Shown here piece after piece: positions 1-6,120 of a DNA stretch of 10,744 nucleotides. Below the pieces are notes generated by a model that saw nothing but the letters and a program-made list of their open reading frames with translations, was not told the DNA's origin and did no database searches. The position numbers and the translations under genes are program-made. How positions within the stretch are numbered: the stretch's first letter is position 1; each line of letters starts with the position of its first letter. Source of the stretch: Pseudomonadota bacterium (GTDB taxonomy: Bacteria; Pseudomonadota; Alphaproteobacteria; Rhizobiales; Aestuariivirgaceae); the NCBI GenBank assembly GCA_016522385.1, contig JAEKFU010000026.1, positions 1-10,744 of the forward strand, written 5' to 3'.

Positions 1-1272
1 GATGCTGACGGCGTGGAGAGTGTTGGCCGCAAGTATTATTTTGACTGGACGCGATATTTCTTCCATGCCGGCTGGGTTCTGGTGCTGGTCGCCGCGCTGG
101 CGCTGCTGACAGCGCACATTGCGCTCGCCCACTATCTCACCACCCGTGTCGTATTGACCGGATCTTTGGTTTTGTTCCTGGTAATGGCGCATCACTTGAT
201 TGACGCCATTGTACGCAGCGGCTTGGACACCGAAAGCTTCGTCGGCAAGTTCCTGCGCCGCACAATATCTCTCGGTGATCGCGCCATCAGCCGGCTGGGC
301 CTGCTGCTCAGCTCACTCACCGATTTGGCGCTGATATTGCTCGGCATTCCGATGGTGCTGGTCCAGTGGACCCTTACCTGGATCGATTTCCGCAGCTGGC
401 TGACCACGGCGTTCTTCGGATTCAAGGTCGGTGACGTCACAATCGAGCCTTCGAGCATCCTACTCGCCATCATGGTGTTGGTCATCGGAATGTTGGCCAC
501 CCGGCTGTTCTGCAGCTGGCTGGAACGCCGCGTCCTGTCGCAGACGGCGATTGACTCAGGTGTGCGCAACTCCATCCGCACCGGCGCCAGCTATACCGGA
601 ATCCTGCTGGCCGGTGGCCTGGCAGTGACTTCGGCTGGCCTCGATTTCTCAAATCTCGCCATCATTGTCGGCGCTCTCGGTGTCGGTATCGGCTTCGGTC
701 TGCAGTCGATCGTCAACAATTTCGTTTCCGGCCTCATCCTGCTCGCCGAGCGGCCGATCAAGGTTGGGGACTGGATCGCAGTTACCGGTGGTGAGGGCAT
801 CGTTAAGCGCATCAACGTGCGCTCGACCGAGATTGAAACTTTCGACCGCTGTTCGGTGATCGTACCGAATTCGAGCCTAATCTCCGAACCGGTCAGCAAC
901 TGGTATCACGATGAACTGCTTGGCCGCGCAAGAGTCACCGTCGGTGTCTCCTACGACAGCGATCCCAAGCAGATCGAGGAAATCCTGCTCGACTGCGCCC
1001 GCAGCGCTGATCATGTCGTACCGTTCCCCGAACCTTCAGTCTTGTTTCGAAATTTCGGCAACAGCTCGTTGGATTTTGAACTGCGTGCTTTCATCGACGA
1101 TGTCGGCTGGGTCGCATTCGTAGCAAGCGACCTGCGCTTCAGGATCTTCCAGGCGTTCAAGGAAGCCGACATTGAAATTCCGTTCCCACAACAGGATATC
1201 AACGTCAAGACGCTCCCTGAAGAAACAATCACACTCGATACGGTCAAACGGCCGGCAAGGCAACGCAGTTGA
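1..1272 (+). CDS. MscS-family mechanosensitive ion channel (5' end outside window)
   Basis: This is the C-terminal part of a small-conductance mechanosensitive channel, an inner-membrane pore that releases solutes on hypo-osmotic shock. The frame is open from base 1, and the GTG at 13 has no clear ribosome binding site, so the true start is probably upstream. Counting from that GTG (419 residues), several hydrophobic segments occupy about 15-65, 90-125 and 145-170. The family signature follows at about 205-260: a Gly/Ala-rich pore helix (LAIIVGALGVGIGFGLQSIV) running into NNFVSGLILLAERPIKVGDW, the start of the beta domain. The alpha/beta cytoplasmic domain continues to about residue 400 (PQQDINVK is a typical MscS end). 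Larger alphaproteobacterial members carry an extra N-terminal periplasmic region such as DUF3772, but whether this one does cannot be seen. The stop codon overlaps the next gene's start, so the two are probably co-transcribed. Confidence 0.9.
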   Translation, partial: DADGVESVGRKYYFDWTRYFFHAGWVLVLVAALALLTAHIALAHYLTTRVVLTGSLVLFLVMAHHLIDAIVRSGLDTESFVGKFLRRTISLGDRAISRLGLLLSSLTDLALILLGIPMVLVQWTLTWIDFRSWLTTAFFGFKVGDVTIEPSSILLAIMVLVIGMLATRLFCSWLERRVLSQTAIDSGVRNSIRTGASYTGILLAGGLAVTSAGLDFSNLAIIVGALGVGIGFGLQSIVNNFVSGLILLAERPIKVGDWIAVTGGEGIVKRINVRSTEIETFDRCSVIVPNSSLISEPVSNWYHDELLGRARVTVGVSYDSDPKQIEEILLDCARSADHVVPFPEPSVLFRNFGNSSLDFELRAFIDDVGWVAFVASDLRFRIFQAFKEADIEIPFPQQDINVKTLPEETITLDTVKRPARQRS

Positions 1273-2138
1273 GCGGTATTGATCATCTGGTCCTGTGCGT
1301 GCACGATCTCGACGCTGCCAGGGCGCGCTATCAGGCAATGGGCTTCACCCTGGCACCAAAAGCCCTGCACCCCTTCGGCACCGGTAACAGCAATATCCAG
1401 TTGCAGGGCTGTTTTCTGGAATTGCTCACCGTCATAGCCCCGAGCGAAATACCTGCACATGGGATCGAGACCTTCAGCTTCGCCGCCCATAACCGTGATT
1501 TCCTTGAAACTGGCGACGGGTTTTCTATGCTGGTCATGGAATCAACCGATGCCCGGGCCGATCAGCAGCGCTTTGCCGCCGCGGGTCTGAAGACATACCG
1601 GCCGTTTGATTTCGCTAGAACTGCCCGGCTTCCCGATGGAGAGGATGTCACCGTCGGCTTCTCGCTGGCATTCGTCACTGACCCCTTGGCACCGCGCAAC
1701 GCCTATTTCACCTGCCAGCAACATGCGCCGGAGCACTTCTGGAGACCGGCGTACCAACGGCATGCCAACACTGCACACACAATTACCGAGGTGTGCCTCG
1801 TCAGCGACAATCCGAGCGCCCACGCCGAATTCCTACAAACTATCGCCGGCCGTACCGAAATGAGCGAAGACGAAGATGGCATAAACATCACCACGCGCCG
1901 CGGCCGGATTGCGGCTGTCACCCCGGCACGGTTTGAGCGAAACTACGGCACCGCGGCACCGGAGCTAAGGGACGGTGCAAGACTTGTTGGCTACTGCGTC
2001 GGTGTCGACGAGCTTGTGACAGTCTGCGATCAACTCGACAGCAACAACATCTCTCATCAACGCCTTGCGGGCCGGATTGTAGTTTCCCCCCAGGATGCCT
2101 TTGGCGTGTCGGTAGCCTTTGAACAACAGGCGCGTTAA
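1269..2138 (+). CDS. VOC-family protein, glyoxalase-like (PF13468 type)
   Basis: This 289-residue protein appears to belong to the vicinal oxygen chelate superfamily, close to the Glyoxalase_3-like group. The evidence is the N-terminal GIDHLVLCVHDLDAA (about 3-17), the HPFGTGN segment (34-40) and GCFLELL (47-53), which form the first beta-alpha-beta module. H6 and E51 sit where metal ligands usually lie. The middle segment YFTCQQHAPEHFW (about 145-157) and a second module from about residue 168 (HTITEVCLV), ending in VSVAFEQ with E285, complete a two-module fold. The start is TTG at 1269, overlapping the previous gene's TGA by four bases (TTGA). An AAGG at 1257-1260 lies 8 bases upstream. The next in-frame ATG (1339) would remove the first metal-ligand strand. 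The substrate is unknown; the family includes dioxygenases, lyases and binding proteins. Confidence 0.82.
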   Translation: MSGIDHLVLCVHDLDAARARYQAMGFTLAPKALHPFGTGNSNIQLQGCFLELLTVIAPSEIPAHGIETFSFAAHNRDFLETGDGFSMLVMESTDARADQQRFAAAGLKTYRPFDFARTARLPDGEDVTVGFSLAFVTDPLAPRNAYFTCQQHAPEHFWRPAYQRHANTAHTITEVCLVSDNPSAHAEFLQTIAGRTEMSEDEDGINITTRRGRIAAVTPARFERNYGTAAPELRDGARLVGYCVGVDELVTVCDQLDSNNISHQRLAGRIVVSPQDAFGVSVAFEQQAR

Positions 2139-2147
2139 GAAACCCTC

Positions 2148-2591
2148 ATGAACGTTGTCGACACTACAAAACCGGGCATTGAACGGCTAAGAACATTGAA
2201 GACCGGGGAGGGGGCCGCACCGCTCGGCGTGCTGCTCGGGTTCCGTCTCACCGACATCGGCGATGGCTTTGCGGTCTTTGAGGGCACTCCCACTGCCGGC
2301 CATTATAATCCGCAAGGCACCGTGCATGGCGGCTGGACCGCGGCTGTCCTCGACAGCGCGCTCGGCTGCGCTGTTGAGACAAAACTGGCAGCGCGTCAGA
2401 GCTACGGCACCATTGAGCTGAAGGTCAATTATGTCCGCCCGCTGACCGATGCGGTCGGCCGCATAACCTGTCGCGGCGACGTCATCCATGCTGGCCGTCG
2501 CATGGCAACCTCCGAGGCACGTCTTGTCGACACGTCCGGCAAGCTTTATGCCCATGGTTCGTGCACCTGCATGATTTATGAAATTGCTTGA
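2148..2591 (+). CDS. PaaI-family hotdog-fold thioesterase
   Basis: This 147-residue protein has the length and motifs of a PaaI/YbgC-like acyl-CoA thioesterase, which hydrolyses acyl- or aryl-CoA in the cytoplasm as a hotdog oligomer. The signature is HYNPQGTVHGGWTAAVLDSA (residues 52-71): N54, the HGG turn at 60-62 and D69 are at positions used for catalysis and substrate placement in PaaI proteins. The strand KVNYVRPL (about 105-112) and the closing GRRMATSEARLVD strand are also typical. It begins with an ATG 9 bases after the VOC gene, with only a weak AAGAAA ribosome binding site, so translation may be coupled. Its stop codon is within 20 bases of the kdsA ATG. The acyl substrate cannot be deduced; a 4-hydroxybenzoyl-CoA-type or medium-chain substrate are both possible. 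Confidence 0.87.
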   Translation: MNVVDTTKPGIERLRTLKTGEGAAPLGVLLGFRLTDIGDGFAVFEGTPTAGHYNPQGTVHGGWTAAVLDSALGCAVETKLAARQSYGTIELKVNYVRPLTDAVGRITCRGDVIHAGRRMATSEARLVDTSGKLYAHGSCTCMIYEIA

Positions 2592-2608
2592 TTATCCATA
2601 GGCCCCAG

Positions 2609-3460
2609 ATGAACGTACCTGAGACCATTGTGAAGGTGGGCGCGCTGAAGATCGGCAATCGTTTGCCGCTGACGCTCATCGCTGGACCCTGCCAAATGGA
2701 AAGTCGCGATCACGCTTTCGAGATTGCCGGTCGCCTAAAAGAAATGGCCGATAACCTTGGCATAGGCCTCATCTACAAATCTTCCTTCGACAAGGCCAAC
2801 CGTACCAGTCTCACCAGCCGCCGCGGCGCTGGTCTGCACAAGAGCCTTGGCATCTTCGAGGACATCAAACACAGCCTCGGCTTGCCGGTCCTGACCGATG
2901 TCCATGAACCGGGCCAATGCGCCGAGGTGGCCACGGTCTGCGACATCCTGCAGATTCCTGCCTTCCTGTGCCGACAGACCGACCTGCTCGTCGCCGCCGC
3001 TGAAACCGGTGCCGTGATCAACGTCAAAAAGGGCCAGTTCCTCGCCCCCTGGGACATGCAGAACGTCGTCGCCAAGATTGTCGGCAGCGGCAACACCAGT
3101 GTCCTGCTCACCGAGCGCGGCGCCTCGTTCGGCTACAACACACTGGTCAGCGACATGCGCAGCCTGCCTATTATGGCAAGTCTCGGCGCGCCCGTTGTCT
3201 TCGATGCCACCCATTCCGTACAGCAGCCCGGCGGCCAAGGCTCGTCATCGGGTGGCCAGCGTGAATTTGTCGGAACGCTGGCCCGCGCTGCCGTTGCCGT
3301 CGGCATCGCCGCCATATTCATAGAAACCCACCAAGACCCCGACAACGCGCCATCAGACGGACCGAACATGATTGCGTTGGATGAGCTGGAGGAGCTTGTC
3401 AGCAAGTTGAAACAGTTTGATGAAGTGGCGAAAGCCAATGACCTGACGGCAGATGTCTAG
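2609..3460 (+). CDS. kdsA: 3-deoxy-8-phosphooctulonate synthase (KdsA), probable metal-dependent class
   Basis: KdsA condenses phosphoenolpyruvate with D-arabinose 5-phosphate to Kdo-8-phosphate in the cytoplasm, feeding the Kdo of LPS inner core. From the ATG the protein has 283 residues, the family norm (E. coli about 284). Landmarks: LIAGPCQMES (about 23-32), YKSSFDKANRTS (PEP/A5P binding loop), PVLTDVHEP, VKKGQFLAPWDMQN, LTERGASFGYNTLVSDMR, FDATHSVQQPGG, SSGGQREF and FIETHQDPDNAPSDGPNM. C28 in GPC replaces the Asn seen in metal-independent enzymes such as E. coli's. With the His of DATHS, the Glu of IETHQ and the Asp of PSDG it makes a plausible four-ligand metal site as in Aquifex. An in-frame TTG at 2588 overlaps the previous stop and would add 7 residues. 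I prefer the ATG because homologs begin close to VKVG. No eno or pyrG gene follows, although kdsA often precedes eno in proteobacteria. Confidence 0.96.
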   Translation: MNVPETIVKVGALKIGNRLPLTLIAGPCQMESRDHAFEIAGRLKEMADNLGIGLIYKSSFDKANRTSLTSRRGAGLHKSLGIFEDIKHSLGLPVLTDVHEPGQCAEVATVCDILQIPAFLCRQTDLLVAAAETGAVINVKKGQFLAPWDMQNVVAKIVGSGNTSVLLTERGASFGYNTLVSDMRSLPIMASLGAPVVFDATHSVQQPGGQGSSSGGQREFVGTLARAAVAVGIAAIFIETHQDPDNAPSDGPNMIALDELEELVSKLKQFDEVAKANDLTADV

Positions 3461-3462
3461 AA

Positions 3463-3481
3463 TGACCGGTGATCCGGGTCA
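3463..3481. repeat. Small inverted repeat just after kdsA
   Basis: TGACC at 3463-3467 pairs with GGTCA at 3477-3481, with additional GG/CC pairing and one bulge toward the loop. It sits 3 bases past the kdsA stop codon, where a terminator could be, but no T-run follows, so an intrinsic terminator is not supported. It could be an RNA-stabilising hairpin or chance. Confidence 0.3.
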
Positions 3482-3603
3482 CTGCTGCCCTGGTTGCGCC
3501 AACTCCCGTCGGCACATCGAGCGATGCCCCTAGATTTGAGCTTTCAATAGGTTGTTCATTCGGACCAGACCAGGGAGACTGGAGTTACCAGCCGTCAGTC
3601 TTC

Positions 3604-3609
3604 AAGGAG
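3604..3609 (+). promoter_or_regulatory. Ribosome binding site AAGGAG before the IS481-like relic
   Basis: AAGGAG lies 8 bases before the ATG at 3618. It decides the start in favour of this ATG over the non-ATG start at 3552, and suggests that the relic retains the original transposase leader. Confidence 0.6.
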
Positions 3610-3617
3610 AGGCCCGA

Positions 3618-3851
3618 ATGATCATCCATAAGAACGAAAGTCTTACGTCGAGAGGTCGAGAGCGATTTGTTCAGATGACGTTGAACGCACAGACCGCGCA
3701 GGCCGATACGGTGACTCTAAACTTCGCGTTGCACCGCATCGAAACCGGCAAAGAGGCTGAAACGTTCCGTTTCGAGTTTTTTCACCCAGGATTTTGGACA
3801 TTCAAGGGTAGGGGGTATCACCAAGATCTTTTTGAGATGATTTCTCGTTGA
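3618..3851 (+). pseudogene. Remnant of IS481-family transposase N-terminus
   Basis: A 77-residue frame begins with an ATG behind a strong AAGGAG. Its first 30 or so residues, MIIHKNESLTSRGRERFVQM and the few after it, closely recall the N-terminus of IS481-family DDE transposases, which usually start M(N/D)IHKNARLTP-GRE followed by a helix-turn-helix. After about residue 33 (near 3715) the resemblance stops: there is no helix-turn-helix, no DDE catalytic domain, and the tail (ETFRFEFFHPGFWTFKG) looks unrelated. I infer an ancient insertion truncated by deletion, with the tail translating flanking DNA. Upstream DNA from about 3553, rich in GACCAG/CTGG repeats, may be the left end of the element, but no matching right end is seen. 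Alternatively it is a small expressed orphan protein, since the ribosome binding site and start are intact. Confidence 0.55.
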
Positions 3852-3901
3852 TGGATTATTGCCCCCGCAGTGGCTAGTGTACGGGCTGAGAGAGTGCCTG
3901 A

Positions 3902-5668
3902 ATGGAACGAAGACTTGCAGCAATATTGGCTGCCGACGTGGTTGGTTACTCACGCATGATGAGTAAGGATGAGGCGGGAACGCTTGCCTTGATCCAGGCT
4001 GTGTTTGGCGAACTCCTTGAACCGGAGGTCTCAGAGCACCACGGCCGCACCGTAAAGCTGATGGGCGATGGGGCTCTGGCTGAGTTCGCAAGCATCGTGG
4101 ATGCCGTCAACTGTGCGGTTGCCCTGCAGCGGGACATTCGGCTTTTTAACGCCGAGACACCTGAAAGCGAGCGCCTGCAACTGCGCATTGGAATTAACCT
4201 CGGCGACATCATCATCGAAAATGAAGACATCTATGGTGACGGCGTAAATTTGGCTGCCCGCCTGCAGGAACGGGCCGCACCCGGTGGCATAGCCCTGAGC
4301 GGCACCGCCCACGAGCACGCGGCAGGAAAGGTCGATGTCAAATTTAGCGATGGCGGAGAGCAAGCGTTGAAGAACATCGCCTCACCGGTCCGCGTCTACC
4401 ATTGGGCTGATGGAGAAGCCGATCCAAAGATCCCCACGACGGCAGATACAAGTCTGCCAGATAAGCCATCAATTGTTGTATTGCCCTTTACGAGCATGAG
4501 CGGAGATCCGGAGCAGGAATTTTTCGCCGACGGCATCAGCGACGACATCATCACAGGATTGACCCGATTTTCCGACCTGCTCGTAATCGCCAGCCCGTCA
4601 AGCAGGAATGTCAGTGAACAATCAAATGATGCCCGGGCAGTTTCTCGCTCACTCGGCGTTGCGCATGTCCTGGAGGGCACGGTGCGAAAAGGCAAAGACC
4701 GCATCCGAATCGCGGTGCAATTGATCGACGGATCCAACGGCCAGATCCTGTGGTCGGAGCGTTTTGACCGGAAGCTCAAAGACATCTTTGAGGTTCAGGA
4801 CGACATTACGAACATCATCGTGGCAACGCTGGCCGGACGGATTGAAGATGCTGAGAAGCAGCGCATCGCTAAAAAACCAACCGCTGATATGGCTGCTTAT
4901 GACCATCTCTTGCTGGGCCGACATTGTCTCAAACGATATTCGATGGAGAGTGTCAGCCAGGCACGGTACCATTTCGAACAGTGCTTGAAACTCGATCCAG
5001 AATGTGCCGGCGCATTTGCCGGTCTTGCGCAAACATTCATGTATGAAAATTCGCAGGGTCACTCCAAATCACTCAGCCAGACACTGGAAAAGGCTCTGCT
5101 ACTTGCGCAAAAGGCGGTATCACTCGATGACAGCGACCCGACCGCACTATATACGCTTGCCAGCATACATCACAGGCGGCGGGAGTTTGAACTCGCCAGG
5201 GCACAAATTCAAAAGGCCCTCGCTGCAAACCCCAACGACTACAACAACTTGTGCGCCATGTCGTGGCTGCTGACCTGTACCGGGGACCTGGATCAGGGAA
5301 TTGCGTGCACCAATGATGCATTGCGACTGAACCCTTATGCACCCGACTCGTGTCTCCTGACGCTTTGCATAGCCGAGTATCTGCGCCGCCAGTATTCGGA
5401 CGCCATCGCTCATTTCGGACAAATGAAGGGGTATGGCGTATTGAAGGCCATTTGGCTGGCAGCGTCCTTTGCTCAGGCCGGCCTTGATGAGAAGGCAAAA
5501 AATGCAGCACAAGAGGTTTTAACGCTGGCGCGTCGGGATTTTGATTTGGAGCCCGCAATAGCTCCGGATCGCTGGCAGGCCTATTGGAGCTACATGTTCC
5601 CGCTGGAGAACCAGGAGGACTTCAAACATTTCCTTGAAGGTGTGCGCAAAGCTGGTCTGCCGTTTTGA
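3902..5668 (+). CDS. Class III adenylate cyclase with TolB/FlgO-like and TPR regions
   Basis: This 588-residue protein should make cAMP from ATP. The N-terminal class III cyclase domain (about 3-170) keeps every key residue visible by eye: metal-binding D12 (AADVVGYSR) and D56 (KLMGDGALAEF), adenine-selecting K52 and D109 (EDIYGDG), and transition-state N116 and R120 (VNLAAR). K52 and D109 favour ATP over GTP. Residues about 188-318 form a TolB-N/FlgO-like region (PSIVVLPFTSMSGDPEQEFF, DGISDDIITGL, HVLEGTVRKGKDRIRI, GQILWSERFDR), probably a protein-interaction or sensing module. From about 330 to the end are helical TPR-like repeats, for example LDPECAGAFAGLAQTF and DPTALYTLASIHHRRREFE. No membrane segment or signal peptide is seen, so it should be cytoplasmic. 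This domain order is common in rhizobial genomes, often as large paralogous families. The start ATG follows a GAGAGAG at 3889-3895. No adjacent effector gene indicates what the cAMP controls. Confidence 0.92.
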   Translation: MERRLAAILAADVVGYSRMMSKDEAGTLALIQAVFGELLEPEVSEHHGRTVKLMGDGALAEFASIVDAVNCAVALQRDIRLFNAETPESERLQLRIGINLGDIIIENEDIYGDGVNLAARLQERAAPGGIALSGTAHEHAAGKVDVKFSDGGEQALKNIASPVRVYHWADGEADPKIPTTADTSLPDKPSIVVLPFTSMSGDPEQEFFADGISDDIITGLTRFSDLLVIASPSSRNVSEQSNDARAVSRSLGVAHVLEGTVRKGKDRIRIAVQLIDGSNGQILWSERFDRKLKDIFEVQDDITNIIVATLAGRIEDAEKQRIAKKPTADMAAYDHLLLGRHCLKRYSMESVSQARYHFEQCLKLDPECAGAFAGLAQTFMYENSQGHSKSLSQTLEKALLLAQKAVSLDDSDPTALYTLASIHHRRREFELARAQIQKALAANPNDYNNLCAMSWLLTCTGDLDQGIACTNDALRLNPYAPDSCLLTLCIAEYLRRQYSDAIAHFGQMKGYGVLKAIWLAASFAQAGLDEKAKNAAQEVLTLARRDFDLEPAIAPDRWQAYWSYMFPLENQEDFKHFLEGVRKAGLPF

Positions 5669-5938
5669 TTTTTCTCGTGTAAGCAATATTTTCTTGATCT
5701 TCCCCGTTTGACCCCCCGACTGTACATGAAGCTTGTTCTCTGACACGGACGATTTTCGGACCGGGCTTAGCAAAGTGTCTGGGATTGGCACTTCCCGCGC
5801 TTATATCACGCGCCGGTACGGTGCATGTTTCCAAAGCTAGCAGGTCCTTACAGCATCGCTGCGGCTTAGATTGGTGAATCGACATTCTCTGATCAGGGCA
5901 CGCGCTTAACCATTTGTCGGCAAAACGTTGAACAATAA
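5669..5938. other. Intergenic region after the cyclase gene, no gene seen
   Basis: About 270 bases separate the cyclase stop from the promoter described next. I see no coding frame that resembles a protein and no hairpin with a T-run. A TGGCAC...GCGCT match at 5786-5801 vaguely resembles a sigma-54 -24/-12 promoter but is weak. Confidence 0.5.
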
Positions 5939-5966
5939 TTGACGTGCGGTCAGCCACGCTTATACT
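5939..5966 (+). promoter_or_regulatory. Sigma-70-like promoter for the TadG-like gene
   Basis: TTGACG (5939-5944) and TATACT (5961-5966) are separated by 16 bases. Both boxes are one or two changes from the consensus, which is good for an alphaproteobacterium. Transcription would start near 5973 and leave a leader of about 148 bases before the ATG at 6121. The -10 box lies inside a perfect inverted repeat (5959-5979), a typical position for a repressor operator. Confidence 0.6.
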
Positions 5967-5979
5967 ACTAAAGTATAAG
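5959..5979. repeat. Perfect 7-bp inverted repeat over the -10 box (operator candidate)
   Basis: CTTATAC (5959-5965) and GTATAAG (5973-5979) are perfect inverted copies flanking a 7-base spacer. The left half contains the -10 box and the right half the likely start site, so a dimeric regulator bound here would block RNA polymerase. In RNA only part of it would be transcribed, so a DNA role is more likely than a hairpin. Confidence 0.5.
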
Positions 5980-5981
5980 AC

Positions 5982-6006
5982 GCCGCCGATTGAAGATATC
6001 GACGGC
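5982..6006. repeat. Second inverted repeat in the leader of the TadG-like gene
   Basis: GCCGCCGAT (5982-5990) pairs with ATCGACGGC (5998-6006) with one C/A mismatch and a 7-base loop (TGAAGAT). It starts 3 bases after the preceding palindrome and would lie at the very 5' end of the mRNA, where a hairpin commonly protects the transcript or affects early elongation. No T-run follows, so it is not a standard terminator. Confidence 0.45.
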
Positions 6007-6108
6007 TATTAGAGCGACACACGGCAAGGGTATCAACCACAAGCTTTACGCTTTGCGGATTTGGAGGGGTATCTCTGAGCGCGCGCAATACTCACCGTGA
6101 CGACGGCG

Positions 6109-6113
6109 AAGGA
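6109..6113 (+). promoter_or_regulatory. Ribosome binding site of the TadG-like gene
   Basis: AAGGA is 7 bases before the ATG at 6121 and supports that start, which also places the hydrophobic anchor at the expected distance from the N-terminus. Confidence 0.65.
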
Positions 6114-6120
6114 CTCGTGA

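Noticed and set aside
2735..3238. Minus-strand frame of 167 codons opposite kdsA
   Set aside because: It lies wholly inside the well-supported kdsA gene and reads as a low-complexity antisense shadow without family motifs.
3463..3481. Intrinsic terminator of kdsA
   Set aside because: The stem is short and bulged and no T-run follows; kept only as an inverted repeat.
5073..5558. Minus-strand frame of 161 codons opposite the cyclase TPR region
   Set aside because: The plus-strand TPR reading is continuous and recognisable; the antisense frame has no motif or ribosome binding site.
5786..5802. TGGCAC...GCGCT as a sigma-54 promoter
   Set aside because: The GG and GC dinucleotides are correctly spaced, but the -12 half is poor and it is over 300 bases from the next gene, where a better sigma-70-like promoter exists.
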